Notes under the pieces: model-generated | What the model was told of the DNA's origin: nothing | Database searches by the model: none | What the model saw: only the letters and a program-made list of their open reading frames with translations | Assembly: GCF_002019605.1 (NCBI RefSeq) | Contig: NZ_KV917368.1 | Span: forward strand, 217,809 to 281,808 | Origin: Alkalihalobacterium alkalinitrilicum | GTDB taxonomy: Bacteria; Bacillota; Bacilli; Bacillales; Bacillaceae_F | DNA length: 64,000 nt | Direction: 5' to 3' | Part shown: piece by piece, positions 34,900-44,925 of the stretch | Position numbering within the stretch: position 1 is the first letter of the stretch | How the letters are laid out: every line of letters starts with the position of its first letter | Made by a program: the position numbers and the translations under genes

Positions 34900-36447
34900 A
34901 TGACAGTGATTAATGAAGACAAAAATAACAAATTTCCGAAATTTCCTGAACCTTATTGGCGTGACGATTTACAGTTCCCTTCATTTCCTACGTTAGAAGA
35001 AAATATTGCTGTAGATGTTGGAATCGTTGGAGCAGGTATAACAGGTATTACAACAGCTTATTTACTTAGTCAAGCTGGAGTTAAAGTTGCTCTTTTGGAC
35101 GCAGGAGTAATACTAAATGGAACGACAGGCCATACGACAGCGAAAGTAACCGCCCAACATGGTTTGATTTATGATGAACTCATCGAACATTTTGGAGAAG
35201 AGAAGGCAAAACAATATTTTGAAGCAAATGACAAAGCAAAAGAATTTATTATAGATACGGTAACTTCATTAAATATTAATTGTGAATTTGAAGAGCAGGA
35301 CGCATATATTTACACAAATTCCGAACAAGAGTTAAATAAGTTAGAAAAAGAAGCAAGGGCATACGAGAAACTTGGAATTCCAGGTTCGTTAGTGAAGTCA
35401 ATGCCACTACAAATTCCGATGAAGAATGCGGTAGTAATGTCCAAACAAGCTCAGTTTCATCCATTAAAATATCTAGTTCCTCTTGTTGAAGAAATTAAAA
35501 ATGCAGGTGGGCTTATATTTGAAAATACGACTGCAGTGAATGTTGAAGAAGAAGATCATCCTAAAATTATTACGAGAAATGGCCATCATATTACATGTAA
35601 ATACGTCGTTTCATGCTCTCACTTTCCATTTTATGATGGGATGGGCTTTTACTTTGCAAGAATGCATGCAGAACGTTCATATGTTGTTGCTGTTAAGTCT
35701 AATCAACCTTATCCTGGTGGAATGTATTTAAGTTCTGAGTCACCAACGCGGTCAGTCCGTTCCACACCATTTGGAAACGAAAGCTTACTTCTTTTAGGTG
35801 GGGATGGACATAAAACGGGTCAAGGCGTGAATACGATTAAACATTATGAGGCGCTCGCCCAATTTGGAAAAGACGTTCTTGGATTAACGGATATTCGTTA
35901 TCGTTGGTCTGCTCAAGATCTCTATACATTAGATAAAGTCCCTTATGTTGGGCCGATTACTTCAAGTAAAGAAAATATCCTTGTCGCGACGGGTTATCGT
36001 AAATGGGGAATGACTAATAGTACAGCAGCTGCAATGATGTTAAAAGAGCTTGTGATAGATGGGAAACATCAAAATGAAAATGTCTTTACACCATCACGCT
36101 TTAAAGCAGATCCGAGTATCAAAGAAATGGTTGTCCAAAATACTGACGTAGCCGTAGAGTTAGTGAAAGGGAAGTTGAAGAACGTTCATAAATTTCCAGA
36201 GGATGTTAAAGTTGGTGAAGGCTCACATGTAAAAGTAGATGGCAAAAAGGTTGGCGCATATCGAGATGAAGAAGGAAAGCTATACTGTGTTGACACAACG
36301 TGTACTCATATGGGCTGTGAAGTAGAGTGGAATGCAGGAGAACGAACGTGGGATTGTCCGTGTCATGGATCAAGGTTCTCCATCGAAGGTGATGTTATCG
36401 AAGGACCAGCTGATCAACCGTTAAAGAAGCTAGAGGTGGATGGATAA
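34900..36447 (+). CDS. FAD-dependent oxidoreductase with C-terminal Rieske [2Fe-2S] domain (YhfW type)
   Basis: A 515-residue two-domain redox protein. Residues about 38-70 hold the dinucleotide-binding motif VDVGIVGAGITGITTAYLLSQAG, followed by a DAO-type FAD domain to about residue 400. The C-terminal Rieske domain (about 430-515) has the ligand pairs CTHMGC and CPCHGS, complete for a [2Fe-2S] cluster. Bacillus subtilis YhfW has the same layout; its substrate is unknown. ATG follows GGAGGAAG. Monocistronic; a terminator lies about 140 bases later. Confidence 0.92.
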   Translation: MTVINEDKNNKFPKFPEPYWRDDLQFPSFPTLEENIAVDVGIVGAGITGITTAYLLSQAGVKVALLDAGVILNGTTGHTTAKVTAQHGLIYDELIEHFGEEKAKQYFEANDKAKEFIIDTVTSLNINCEFEEQDAYIYTNSEQELNKLEKEARAYEKLGIPGSLVKSMPLQIPMKNAVVMSKQAQFHPLKYLVPLVEEIKNAGGLIFENTTAVNVEEEDHPKIITRNGHHITCKYVVSCSHFPFYDGMGFYFARMHAERSYVVAVKSNQPYPGGMYLSSESPTRSVRSTPFGNESLLLLGGDGHKTGQGVNTIKHYEALAQFGKDVLGLTDIRYRWSAQDLYTLDKVPYVGPITSSKENILVATGYRKWGMTNSTAAAMMLKELVIDGKHQNENVFTPSRFKADPSIKEMVVQNTDVAVELVKGKLKNVHKFPEDVKVGEGSHVKVDGKKVGAYRDEEGKLYCVDTTCTHMGCEVEWNAGERTWDCPCHGSRFSIEGDVIEGPADQPLKKLEVDG

Positions 36448-36836
36448 ACGTTTTAGACTGTAATAATGACAACAATCAGATTAAATACCTACTAAGTTGA
36501 AATGAGGATTGATTAAAGAATCTACACAACTCATAGTGTTTAATAGACAAATGATGAGAAAGAAGCTAGGATTACAACAAAATAACAACAAAAAGTCTTT
36601 CCTACTTTAATTATATAGAAGGGAAAGACTTTTTTTTTGTAAAAGCAAGCTGTAACGAGTATTCATTTAATGAAACTTGTTTAATACATAAAGGAATTTA
36701 GAAAAAGTCGTCGAAATCACTTAATTATACATAAAGAAGGATTACCTTCTTTAGTGGTTTTAACTAAGTAGACACCGATTACGCCAAATTTTAGTGATAA
36801 CCCGTGAGAAGTACATGGTAAGCAAGGGGTGGTGGA
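36448..36836. other. Intergenic region with one terminator
   Basis: About 390 AT-rich bases. Apart from the hairpin at 36590-36638 I see no gene; short minus-strand frames here lack ribosome sites. Confidence 0.5.
36590..36638 (+). terminator. Rho-independent terminator
   Basis: AAAAAGTCTTTCC with GGGAAAGACTTTTT, 18-base loop, long T-run. Confidence 0.85.
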
Positions 36837-38333
36837 ATGTCTGAAATTTATGATAAGCAAGATGCGCTCGGGATGGCTGAGCTTGTTAGAACTAAGCAAG
36901 TACATCCTAAAGAGCTTTTAGAAGAAGCGATACATAAGATCGAAACCTTGAATCCATCATTGAATGCAGTTATCCATAAAATGTATGAACAAGCAGAAGT
37001 TACAATTGAAAACATAACGCTTGAAGGACGATTCGCTGGTGTACCAATTTTATTAAAAGATATTACACAAGAAGTTGAAGGGGAACCGATTACTTCTGGG
37101 TCTAAAGCATTTCAATCTTATCGAGCGAAAAAAGATAGTGAATTTGTACGAAGAGTCCGGAACACGGGCGCTGTTTTTTTAGGTCAAACGAATACACCAG
37201 AATTTGCTTTAATGGGAATTACTGAACCTTCGTATTACGGTCCGACTAGAAATCCGTGGAATCCTAATTATACACCAGGAGGTTCAAGCGGTGGATCTGG
37301 AACAGCTGTTGCATCTGGTATGGTTCCTATAGCAGGAGCAAATGATGGTGGTGGGTCGATCCGAATTCCTGGTGCTTACTGTGGACTCTTTGGTTTAAAA
37401 CCGACGAGAGGCCGTACTCCAGCTGGGCCACTGTTAGGAAGGCATTGGCAAGGTGCATCTTCTGATCATGTCTTAACGAGGTCGGTCCGAGATAGTGCGG
37501 CAATGCTTGATGATATCAGTGGAATTGAAAAAGGCGCAGCTTTCTATGCTCCACCTTTTAATGGAAGTTATCTTCAATGTGTAAATCAACCGATCGACAG
37601 AAAGTTAACAGTGGCTTATTCAACCGATTCTCCAATAGGTACCGATGTTCATCAAGAGTGTATAGATTCTGTCTTAAAAACAGTTAAGCTCTTAGAAGAA
37701 ATGGGTCATCACGTTGAAAAAAAAGATGCCCCTGTAGACGGTAGAAAAATTGCGACAAGTTATTTAACGATGTATTTTGGTGAAGTAGCTGCCACCCTTT
37801 CTTCCTTAGAAGAATTACTTGGACGAAAAGCAAAGAGTAGTGATGTTGAACCACAAACATGGTTATTAGGATTACTCGGAAGAGCGACGACTGCAGAAGA
37901 GTTTGTTTTTAGCCTAAGAGAGTGGGATAATGCAGCATTTGCGATGGAAACATTTCATGATACGTACGATCTATATATTACGCCTACAACAGCTTATCCA
38001 CCTGCAAGAATAGGTGAACTCGAGCCTAAGCCGATGGAAAAATTATTAATAAATACGATTGGAAGTATTGGTTTAGGAGGTTTACTAAAGAAAACAGGAA
38101 TGGTCGATCAAATTGCGGAACAAAGCTTAATGCGTACACCATTCACTCAGCTAGCTAATTTAACAGGACAACCTGCGATGACAGTCCCAATGCATATAAC
38201 AAAGGACGGGTTACCTTGCGGAGTACAAATTATGGCAGCAAGAGGTAGAGAAGATCTATTATATCAATTAGCTGGTGAATTGGAGCAAACCGATCATTGG
38301 ATGGATATCAAGATGTTAAAAGTAAAAGGCTAA
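36837..38333 (+). CDS. Amidase-signature family hydrolase
   Basis: A 498-residue amidase. The Ser-cisSer-Lys triad is in place: Lys74 ([11 protein letters not shown]), Ser150/151 ([11 protein letters not shown]) and the nucleophile Ser174 ([21 protein letters not shown]). It resembles Bacillus amidases related to 6-aminohexanoate-cyclic-dimer hydrolase more than GatA; it lacks GatB/GatC neighbours. ATG 36837 follows AAGGGGTGGTGG. Substrate unknown. Confidence 0.9.
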   Translation: MSEIYDKQDALGMAELVRTKQVHPKELLEEAIHKIETLNPSLNAVIHKMYEQAEVTIENITLEGRFAGVPILLKDITQEVEGEPITSGSKAFQSYRAKKDSEFVRRVRNTGAVFLGQTNTPEFALMGITEPSYYGPTRNPWNPNYTPGGSSGGSGTAVASGMVPIAGANDGGGSIRIPGAYCGLFGLKPTRGRTPAGPLLGRHWQGASSDHVLTRSVRDSAAMLDDISGIEKGAAFYAPPFNGSYLQCVNQPIDRKLTVAYSTDSPIGTDVHQECIDSVLKTVKLLEEMGHHVEKKDAPVDGRKIATSYLTMYFGEVAATLSSLEELLGRKAKSSDVEPQTWLLGLLGRATTAEEFVFSLREWDNAAFAMETFHDTYDLYITPTTAYPPARIGELEPKPMEKLLINTIGSIGLGGLLKKTGMVDQIAEQSLMRTPFTQLANLTGQPAMTVPMHITKDGLPCGVQIMAARGREDLLYQLAGELEQTDHWMDIKMLKVKG

Positions 38334-38409
38334 CTTAATCATTGGCTCTTTATACGATGGTAATTTCATCGTGTTGAACCGTGAGTTGAGTCAGCCTGTT
38401 TTTTCATTT

Positions 38410-38796
38410 TTATCCTTTAAAATATTCCTTTTCAAGTGATTGGAGCATTTCAATTGATTTATTTGCCCAGGCACTTTGATCTGACTCAAGTTTTGTGTAC
38501 TGTTGTTTTAAGGCTTCCTTAAGTGATTCTTCGTAGGAGGGGACATCATCACTATAAGGTTTTACATAGACTTTTGGAATGTTCGTTTGCTCTCGATAGG
38601 CAAGTGCACGTCGTTCGTGAAACAGTTCAACATCTGTTTCTTTAGGGTTATGTAAGTCACCTTGATCAGGGTGCTTTAATACGGCAAGGACTCTGACAAC
38701 ATATTGTTCTGGTCGGACGTTTGTAATTTCACCAATGTACTTCCCTGTTTTATAGATCCCTGTAACGGTTTGACCAATTACTAATTGTTTTTCCAT
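38410..38796 (-). CDS. kapB: Kinase-associated protein B (sporulation, KinB pathway)
   Basis: A 128-residue KapB-family protein. The N-terminal SH3-like beta region (VIGQTVTGIYKTGKYIGEITNVRPEQYVVRVLAVLKHP) is followed by the KapB signature FHERRALAYREQTNIPKVYVKPYSDDVPSYEESLKEAL and a C-terminal helix. KapB promotes KinB-dependent phosphorelay activity at the start of sporulation. ATG 38796 follows AAAGGGTG; an upstream GTG at 38808 is rejected. A KinB-like kinase is encoded in the window at 45860 on the other strand, not beside it. Confidence 0.85.
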   Translation of the reverse strand: MEKQLVIGQTVTGIYKTGKYIGEITNVRPEQYVVRVLAVLKHPDQGDLHNPKETDVELFHERRALAYREQTNIPKVYVKPYSDDVPSYEESLKEALKQQYTKLESDQSAWANKSIEMLQSLEKEYFKG

Positions 38797-39046
38797 GTTA
38801 AAAAACACCCTTTTCTTTCTTTTTTACTAATGATATCATATCTAAGGGCTTTGTTCGAAGCGTACATAATTGAACCACTACTTATATACAACACATAGTA
38901 TGTACAAGCTCTAATGAAAGGAAATTGTTACTTATTTACATGTAATATAATATGCGTTAACGCCTGTTGGTAGAGCTTATTATTCGTAAAGTGTGTAGAA
39001 TGTTTAGAAGTAAAGGGGAAATACTTTTAGTAAAGGGGGAAGAAAA

Positions 39047-39241
39047 ATGACAGAGGAACAGGAATCGCATGTAAATGTCGGAGATATTATTTTAATTAAT
39101 AAGGGGACAGAAAAGGGAGAACAAGCAAAAGTTATTGCTGTTTATACAAATTCTGTTGCCGTAGAGCTAAACAGGAAAGAAAAGAATGGAAACCTAGCAC
39201 GTACAATCGTAAACCATAGTAAATATGTTGTGAAATCATAA
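39047..39241 (+). CDS. YkvS-type small KOW-motif protein (DUF2187)
   Basis: A 64-residue acidic-to-neutral protein with one KOW-like motif: VNVGDIILINKGTEKGEQAKVIAVYTNSVAVEL. It matches the Bacillus YkvS/DUF2187 family in length and core. The function is unknown; an RNA- or ribosome-binding role is inferred from the KOW fold. ATG follows AAAGGGGGAAG. Strong terminator immediately after. Confidence 0.8.
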   Translation: MTEEQESHVNVGDIILINKGTEKGEQAKVIAVYTNSVAVELNRKEKNGNLARTIVNHSKYVVKS

Positions 39242-39251
39242 TTTTATTACT

Positions 39252-39287
39252 AAAAAGCAACAACGTTGATAAGCGTTGTTGCTTTTT
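39252..39287. terminator. Bidirectional terminator
   Basis: Perfect 14-bp stem AAAAAGCAACAACG/CGTTGTTGCTTTTT between convergent genes. Confidence 0.93.
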
Positions 39288-39290
39288 CGA

Positions 39291-39761
39291 TTAGCTTCGT
39301 TTAAAGCCTTCTTCATCTAAGTATGCTACGGCTTCGCCGTAAGAATTAAACGTACCGTCTAAGTTCAAGCCTGCATAAACATTCCACATATCGTCTTCAA
39401 AGATTAGGACCAGTGATTGTTTATCACGGTTTATCCATGTCTCTTCTGTTATTTCATTGACTTCTTCTTGGGCGGGTTGGATCTCAGCATCAAGTGAATG
39501 GATGGATTTCTCAATAATAGTACGGAGTTCTTCTTCTGTGTAATCACGAATATTTACCATGCCTTTTTGGTCAGTCTTATAGCCTTTTAGGTGACCAGCA
39601 AAAACAAAACCATTTCCATTTGGGTGTAAATGATAGACGACATTTTTCTTCTCAGATTGACTTTCCTCATATTGAAAGTTGACTCTGTTAAGAGATACAT
39701 CTTTTCTTGTTAGTAGGTTATAGGACTCAATGATGGCTAATTTTTCTTCAAATGTTAACAT
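39291..39761 (-). CDS. Conserved-looking cytosolic protein, 156 aa, unknown
   Basis: The product begins LTFEEKLAIIESYNLLTRKDVSLNRV and is acidic, with a likely alpha/beta fold: an N-terminal helix, strands around VVYHLHPNGNGFVFAGHLKG, a helix DYTEEELRTIIEKSIHSL, and a C-terminal strand pair (SLVLIFEDDMWNVYAGLNLDGTFNSYGEAVAYLDEEGF). No signal or membrane segment. ATG with AGGA upstream. I do not recognise a named family. Confidence 0.72.
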   Translation of the reverse strand: MLTFEEKLAIIESYNLLTRKDVSLNRVNFQYEESQSEKKNVVYHLHPNGNGFVFAGHLKGYKTDQKGMVNIRDYTEEELRTIIEKSIHSLDAEIQPAQEEVNEITEETWINRDKQSLVLIFEDDMWNVYAGLNLDGTFNSYGEAVAYLDEEGFKRS

Positions 39762-39916
39762 AATTCCTCCATGGTGTTATATGTAGTTTCTCCATTATAG
39801 CATAAGGAATTCCTTTTCATAAAAAAACAGGAAGAACTTGATTTTGTGCATGCTTTTTATTAAACGAAGAGAAACTAAACCTTGAAAACAAAACAGATAT
39901 GGAGGGTTATACCATA

Positions 39917-40552
39917 ATGAAACGAATTCAAGCTGTTATTGTTGCAGTTGTACTTATGGCATCACTATTTTCTGTACAACCAGCTGCAGACGCTCAAATT
40001 AAAATGTTTAAAGAACCGCCATTTTCTCATTACAAAGTTTCACGTGGAGACACATTCTGGTTTATCGCCCAGAGATATGGCCTTGATTATCGAGAATTAA
40101 TGAGACTTAATCCAGATGTTGAACCAAGAAACATGCATGTTGGTGAAGTCATTCGTTTAAAACCAGATGCGGCTCACCATAGCGCGTTTGAAGATCAAGT
40201 AGCAGCACTAGTTAACCAAGAACGTCAAAAAAATGGATTGAGACCATTGCAGCATCGAGCAGATGTAAAAAATGTTGCACATAAGAAAGCGGAAGATTTA
40301 ATTAACTCTAATTATTTTTCGCATAACAGTCCAAACTACGGTTCCCCATTTGATATGTTGAGAACGTTTGGCGTAAGTTATCAATCGGCAGGTGAAAACA
40401 TTGCGAAAGGACAAAGGACACCACAAGAAGTAATGAATGCTTGGATGAATTCGCCTGGTCACCGCCAAAATATATTAAACCCAGATTTCGATACAATTGG
40501 AGTAGGCTTCTATCACGGTGCTTGGGTACAGATGTTTATAAAAGCAAGATAA
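39917..40552 (+). CDS. Secreted LysM-CAP domain protein (YkwD/SafA-like architecture)
   Basis: A 211-residue secreted protein. Signal peptide residues 1-26 (KRIQAVIVAVVLMASLFSVQPAADA), a LysM domain at about 38-85 (YKVSRGDTFWFIAQRYGLDYR ... IRLKPD), and a CAP/SCP domain at about 90-211 (LVNQERQKNGLRPL, YFSHNSPNYGSPFDML, AGENIAKG, WMNSPGHRQNIL). LysM-CAP proteins in bacilli often locate to spore coat or cell wall. ATG 39917 has GGAGGG 10 bases before it; an in-frame ATG at 39899 is too early. Confidence 0.9.
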   Translation: MKRIQAVIVAVVLMASLFSVQPAADAQIKMFKEPPFSHYKVSRGDTFWFIAQRYGLDYRELMRLNPDVEPRNMHVGEVIRLKPDAAHHSAFEDQVAALVNQERQKNGLRPLQHRADVKNVAHKKAEDLINSNYFSHNSPNYGSPFDMLRTFGVSYQSAGENIAKGQRTPQEVMNAWMNSPGHRQNILNPDFDTIGVGFYHGAWVQMFIKAR

Positions 40553-40670
40553 ATAAATTAGTGAAATAGCCTGACAAAATATAAAAGGGTTCAGGTTTAA
40601 GAGGAATACTGTTAATTACATGGCTATATAACATAGTAATGGGTCATTAATTAACTAATTTGCAAAAGAA

Positions 40671-40697
40671 AACGCTCGGATTTTTCCGAGCGTGTTT
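40671..40697 (+). terminator. Terminator downstream of the LysM-CAP gene
   Basis: AACGCTCGG/CCGAGCGTGTT stem with a 6-base loop. Confidence 0.75.
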
Positions 40698-40838
40698 CAC
40701 TTTGTGTATAAACTTTTCTTGTTTCATTAAAACTACTCTGCTGACAAAATTGTTGGTCTCTTTTCCCTTAAAAATTTTAGATATTTCCTATTTTTCCAAT
40801 ACTATGTTATACTTAATATACTTTGAAAGGGTGATTAA

Positions 40839-41042
40839 ATGAAAAAGTATACAATTCAATTGCTTCAAATGGTGAAGGATTCTAAAAGAGCCATTTCTTA
40901 TGAAGGAGCTGCTAAGAAGTTAAAAGCAAGTAACCCGCAACTCAAAGACACGAATAACAATACGCTTGTAACAAGAAAGATATTAGAAATGCTAGTTGAA
41001 AAAGGACAAATTAAAAAAAATAAAGCTGGAAACTACCGATAA
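40839..41042 (+). CDS. Small basic protein, 67 aa, winged-helix-like, unknown
   Basis: ATG 40839 follows AAAGGGTG. The basic 67-residue product reads as three helices and a wing-like tail: YTIQLLQMVKDSKRAISYE, GAAKKLKASNP, TLVTRKILEMLVEKGQIKKN and KAGNYR. The GQIKKNKAGNYR ending resembles the wing of small winged-helix proteins. Inference only; no family named. Ends before a strong terminator. Confidence 0.6.
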   Translation: MKKYTIQLLQMVKDSKRAISYEGAAKKLKASNPQLKDTNNNTLVTRKILEMLVEKGQIKKNKAGNYR

Positions 41043-41159
41043 CCAACTTCGTATATTTTATGGTATAAATTGTCATTGCCAAAAGGTAGGAAGTTAGAAA
41101 ATATAGATTGAAATCGATAGTAAGTAAAACAAAAAACTCATCCATAATGCTAAATAAAT

Positions 41160-41199
41160 ATGGAGTACGAATTAAATTTAATTCGTACTCCATTTTTTT
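41160..41199 (+). terminator. Strong terminator
   Basis: A fully self-complementary 34-base palindrome (ATGGAGTACGAATTAAA and its complement), followed by seven T. Confidence 0.9.
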
Positions 41200-41341
41200 G
41201 CCTCTCTAACAGATACACTTCAGTTACATGTGTTACTAATAGAAAATAGAGATTTGTCAATGGAATCTAAACCACCTATATTGCATTAATATCGATAGGA
41301 GTTTCAGTTTTATTGAATTTAGAGAAGAAAAGTTGGAGGCT

Positions 41342-42007
41342 TTACGCAGCATCTAACTCTTTTTTTAGTTCGTCCCAATCTTCAGCTGGTAAAATTGATG
41401 CAGCCAGTTCACAGGCAGCTTGATAAGCTTCTAGAGGTGCAAACTTTTTCATTCCTACTAGCATTTCCACACGTTCAAAAATATTTTGGCCAGGAATCAT
41501 ATATTTAAAATAATCCATTAATATGTCTTGAGGTATTGAGGAACGAATAGCAACCGTCAATTCCATTAGTTCTTCTACTGATAATTTTTCCCAGAGTACG
41601 CCCATTACGTCCACTTCTTCTGTTTGTAAATGATTTAAATAGGCAGCCAAAAATTTATTATATCCATATACAAATTGAATACCGAGTTGTCTACAATTGG
41701 CGATATCACTATTATTAATTTCATTCATTAATTTTTCTAGTTCAATTAAAAGGTAATCTGTAGATTGGTGTTCTATTTCCATTTTTTCAGCTATTTCAGG
41801 AGCGTACTTTTCGATAACTGGATGTACGTGTTCATCTTCATGTTCCGCGTGAGAGTGTAATACAGCACATAGAGTGTGAAACTCGATTGTGAATTCTGTT
41901 AACTTTTGTTCATTTTCAAAGTTTAATTGATTTGCATGATTTAAAAGGTTCCCTAGTGCGAACCTAAGTCCTTTATGTACGGGCATAAATAATTCATATT
42001 TTTCCAT
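41342..42007 (-). CDS. Hemerythrin-domain protein
   Basis: A 221-residue all-helical protein with a hemerythrin-like four-helix bundle in the first 145 residues: PVHKGLRF, FHTLCAVLHSHAEHEDEHVHPVIEK (His and Glu ligands), EIEHQSTDYLL and YLNHLQTEEVDVM. These bind a diiron centre for oxygen, NO or iron handling. The C-terminal 75 residues are an extra helical segment. ATG 42007 is preceded by AAGGAGG; a longer frame to 42037 lacks a ribosome site. Confidence 0.85.
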   Translation of the reverse strand: MEKYELFMPVHKGLRFALGNLLNHANQLNFENEQKLTEFTIEFHTLCAVLHSHAEHEDEHVHPVIEKYAPEIAEKMEIEHQSTDYLLIELEKLMNEINNSDIANCRQLGIQFVYGYNKFLAAYLNHLQTEEVDVMGVLWEKLSVEELMELTVAIRSSIPQDILMDYFKYMIPGQNIFERVEMLVGMKKFAPLEAYQAACELAASILPAEDWDELKKELDAA

Positions 42008-42223
42008 ATTTATTCCTCCTTGTGAAATAATTACCACTAAATTATACTACATTATACCTATAGGTGATACCTGTGTTAATAAAAATATAGAATAAACTGT
42101 ACTTTATAGAGGAAAAAGTCCCTCTATATGTAGAATGAAATTAAGAGACCAGTGAACCGATATAATTTTTTGTAAATAAAGTATAAGTATGATATGACGA
42201 AATAGGGGGCTGGAAAATAAAAT

Positions 42224-42688
42224 ATGCTATTTAATTTTGTACTGGGTTTATTATTCCCTTGGATTTTATTATTATATGTTCTTCGTAAACATACGAAGTA
42301 TATCATTCTTTTTGCACCGATTGGAGCTAGCTTAGCTTTCTTTTTTAACGAGTTAGGTTTTCAATATTTTTGGGGTATGAAACCTATTTACAAGAATATT
42401 ACCTTTTCTGCGTTACCATTAAATCTAGGGATATATCCAGTTTTGAGTAGTTTTATTGGTTATTTTTTTACTAAACGAAAGGTACATCCGTTTGTTTGGA
42501 TTTTAGGGTTTAGTTTAACCCTGACGATTTTTGAGTGGCTTTTCGAAGTATATGGTATTGTATTTTACATTAATGGCTGGAATATCTTTTGGACATATGT
42601 AAGCTATGTACTCGCATTTGCCTTAATTTATGGATATTATCGGCTTTTAGTTAAATACAGTATAATAAGAGTGGATGATTATAAATAA
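42224..42688 (+). CDS. CBO0543-like polytopic membrane protein
   Basis: A 154-residue protein with five predicted membrane helices. The second half reads TIFEWLFEVYGIVFYINGWNIFWTYVSYV, sharing the E-W plus GWN-x-x-W pattern with the protein encoded at 51289. Such CBO0543-family proteins are common in spore-formers and of unknown function. ATG is poorly marked (no strong ribosome site within 15 bases; AGGGGG at about 42204). Confidence 0.7.
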   Translation: MLFNFVLGLLFPWILLLYVLRKHTKYIILFAPIGASLAFFFNELGFQYFWGMKPIYKNITFSALPLNLGIYPVLSSFIGYFFTKRKVHPFVWILGFSLTLTIFEWLFEVYGIVFYINGWNIFWTYVSYVLAFALIYGYYRLLVKYSIIRVDDYK

Positions 42689-42812
42689 TGATCTCTTTTT
42701 ACTCATTCAAATTGTGTAAGCGAGCATCATTAAAGTTTTAGTAGCGACATTCTTAGAAGGATGTGGAATAGGGTATAGTGAAACTTTTTTATTTTCTATA
42801 GGAGGAGATCGT

Positions 42813-43547
42813 ATGGAAGAAAAAGATCGTGTCATACGTCAGTTTAATGAAACTTCAGATGGTTACCTTACGAGCAACGTCCATGCAAAAGGAAAAGATT
42901 TAGCGTGGATTGGGGAAATTGTTCAGAATGTGAAACGCAAAAAAGCATTGGATGTTGCAACTGGTGCTGGTCATACAGCTCTTTTATTAAGTCAATCAGT
43001 CGATTATGTAGTCGCAATGGATATTACACCAAATATGCTTCAACTAGCAGAAAGTCAAGCAAAAGAGAAGGGAATAAACAATATATCATTTACTTTAGGC
43101 GATGTTGAGAATTTACCCTTTGTAAATGAAACTTTTGACGCTGTAACTTGCCGAATTGCCGCACATCATTTTCCGAATTTATTAAAAGCCGTAGAAGAAA
43201 TGCATCGTGTGCTATCTAAGGATGGAGTACTTATTATTGTTGATAATTATATCCCTGAGGATAATAGTAATATGATTAATACAATTGAAAAGTTACGAGA
43301 TCCTTCTCATCATGAATGTATTACTTTATCAAAGTGGAAAGAACTTTTTAATAAAGCAAAGTTCACAAACATCAAATGCTATCAAAAGTGGACTTCTACG
43401 ATGAACTTAGAAGAGTGGGTAAATCGTGCGAAACCAACAATAGAAAATAAAACGAAAATAAATGAATTAATTGAAAAAGAAAACCTTAATTGGATAAACA
43501 AAAAAGAAGTTCATTTAGAAAAAGTAATGTGGGTATGCACGAAGTAG
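42813..43547 (+). CDS. SAM-dependent class I methyltransferase
   Basis: A 244-residue methyltransferase of the UbiE/MenG-like fold. Motif I is ALDVATGAGHTALLL (about 44-58), the acidic end of strand 2 is VVAMDITPNMLQLAE, and motif VYP-like FTLGDVENLPFVNETFDAVTCR follows. The acceptor is unknown. ATG follows AGGAGGAG. It is separated from the que operon by a riboswitch-bearing leader, so it is not part of that operon. Confidence 0.88.
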   Translation: MEEKDRVIRQFNETSDGYLTSNVHAKGKDLAWIGEIVQNVKRKKALDVATGAGHTALLLSQSVDYVVAMDITPNMLQLAESQAKEKGINNISFTLGDVENLPFVNETFDAVTCRIAAHHFPNLLKAVEEMHRVLSKDGVLIIVDNYIPEDNSNMINTIEKLRDPSHHECITLSKWKELFNKAKFTNIKCYQKWTSTMNLEEWVNRAKPTIENKTKINELIEKENLNWINKKEVHLEKVMWVCTK

Positions 43548-43685
43548 TAGTTTAACGATTAGAAATGGTGGGAGTTATATGTTATTGATGTTGCTGAACA
43601 AAAAATAATGAAAGAATAAGGTTGTAATCGTTTGAGGAAAGAGTATAATAGTAATGTTGAAATTTCTATGATAATATAATAATGT

Positions 43686-43691
43686 TATAAT
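43686..43691 (+). promoter_or_regulatory. Extended -10 element of the que operon
   Basis: TATAAT with a TG one base upstream (TGTTATAAT). It lies about 30 bases before the riboswitch aptamer. Confidence 0.6.
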
Positions 43692-43721
43692 TCAATAGAA
43701 ATTCCGATTATTATGATCGGT

Positions 43722-43755
43722 AGAGGTTCTAGGTCAACCCTCTATAAAAAACTAA
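43722..43755 (+). promoter_or_regulatory. PreQ1-I riboswitch aptamer
   Basis: AGAGGTTCTAG, then CAACCCTCTATAAAAAACTAA: a 5-bp P1 stem (AGAGG/CCTCT), the loop, the A-rich segment and the 3' tail that forms the pseudoknot, all as in class I preQ1 riboswitches. It senses the queuosine precursor preQ1. Confidence 0.92.
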
Positions 43756-43789
43756 GAAGAAACAGGACTTCTTAGAGGTGCTGTTTTTT
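43753..43789 (+). terminator. PreQ1 expression platform with terminator/antiterminator
   Basis: Two exclusive hairpins: CTAAGAAG pairs with CTTCTTAG (antiterminator, uses the aptamer tail), or ACAG-CTTC pairs with GAGG-CTGT followed by six T (terminator). Ligand binding should free the terminator and stop transcription. Confidence 0.82.
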
Positions 43790-43810
43790 CATATGTAAAG
43801 GAGCCTTAAC

Positions 43811-44482
43811 ATGATGAAAAATGAAAAAGCAATTGTCGTATTCAGTGGTGGGCAAGACAGTACGACTTGTTTATTTTGGGCATTAAAACAGTTTAATGAA
43901 GTTGAAACTGTAACATTTGATTACAATCAGCGTCATGATTATGAAATAGAATGTGCAAGAAAGATTTCGAAGGAATTGGGTGTGAAACACCATGTTCTAG
44001 ACATGTCGTTGTTAAACCAATTAGCGCCAAGTGCTTTAACTCGAGATGATATAGAAGTAAAAGCAGGAGAGAATGGGGAACTCCCGTCGACTTTTGTCCC
44101 AGGGCGAAACTTGATCTTTTTGTCGTTCGCTGGTATTTTAGCAAGTCAAGTTAACGCTAAGCATATTATTACGGGTGTTTGCGAAACCGATTTTAGTGGG
44201 TATCCGGATTGTCGAGATGCATTTGTAAAGTCTTTAAATGTCTCTATAAATTTGTCAATGGATCAACAATTTGTTATTCATACTCCACTCATGTGGCTAA
44301 ATAAAGCTGAAACATGGAAGCTTGCTGATGATTTAGATGCACTGGAATTTGTACGAACTAAAACATTAACTTGTTATAATGGGATCATTGGTGATGGTTG
44401 TGGTGAATGTCCAGCCTGTCAATTACGCTTGAAAGGCTATGAAGAATTTTTGCAGATAAAAAGGAGGAGCGAGCTTAGATGA
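43811..44482 (+). CDS. queC: 7-cyano-7-deazaguanine synthase
   Basis: A 223-residue PP-loop enzyme that converts 7-carboxy-7-deazaguanine to preQ0 with ATP and ammonia. The pyrophosphate loop SGGQDS is at residues 12-17; the zinc site is [19 protein letters not shown] near the C-terminus, with four cysteines. ATG 43811 (or the adjacent ATG 43814) follows AAGGAG. First gene of an overlapping operon under the preQ1 riboswitch. Confidence 0.96.
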   Translation: MMKNEKAIVVFSGGQDSTTCLFWALKQFNEVETVTFDYNQRHDYEIECARKISKELGVKHHVLDMSLLNQLAPSALTRDDIEVKAGENGELPSTFVPGRNLIFLSFAGILASQVNAKHIITGVCETDFSGYPDCRDAFVKSLNVSINLSMDQQFVIHTPLMWLNKAETWKLADDLDALEFVRTKTLTCYNGIIGDGCGECPACQLRLKGYEEFLQIKRRSELR

Positions 44483-44925
44483 TACAACAATTTTATCCGC
44501 AAGTACAACATGATTTTCGTTATGAATTAAATAAAGATTTTAATTTTTCAGCCGCTCATTTTATTCCTCATGATGAAGCTGGTCAATGTAAAAATGTTCA
44601 CGGTCATACGTATTTTGTAAATGTAACTATTGCTGGAGATACGTTAAATGAAAGTGGGTTTCTAGTTAATTTTCAACTCATTAAAAAATTAGTACATGGT
44701 CGTTATGATCACAGTTTACTGAACGATTTTACAGACGATTTTAATAATCAAAATTCAGAGCAATTTCCAACAACAGAAGTTGTCGCACGTACAATTTGGG
44801 AAAACCTTCAAAAATATCTCAACCAATTATCAAATAAGCCAAAGTGTGTCCAAGTCGTTGTTCGAGAAACACCAACGAGTTACGTTGTATATCGTCCTAA
44901 AAAAGGTGATTTCGATGACGAATAG
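44479..44925 (+). CDS. queD: 6-carboxy-5,6,7,8-tetrahydropterin synthase
   Basis: A 148-residue QueD/PTPS-family enzyme acting on 7,8-dihydroneopterin triphosphate. Zinc ligands are His in FSAAHFI and HGHTYFV; catalytic Cys is in GQCKNVHGH, with DHSLLND and the conserved ETPTS further on. The start overlaps queC (ATGA). It acts in the same step order as QueE and QueC. Confidence 0.95.
   Translation: MIQQFYPQVQHDFRYELNKDFNFSAAHFIPHDEAGQCKNVHGHTYFVNVTIAGDTLNESGFLVNFQLIKKLVHGRYDHSLLNDFTDDFNNQNSEQFPTTEVVARTIWENLQKYLNQLSNKPKCVQVVVRETPTSYVVYRPKKGDFDDE

Noticed and set aside
40660-40842. 60-codon frame containing the terminator after the LysM-CAP gene
   Set aside because: It runs through a hairpin and lacks a ribosome site.
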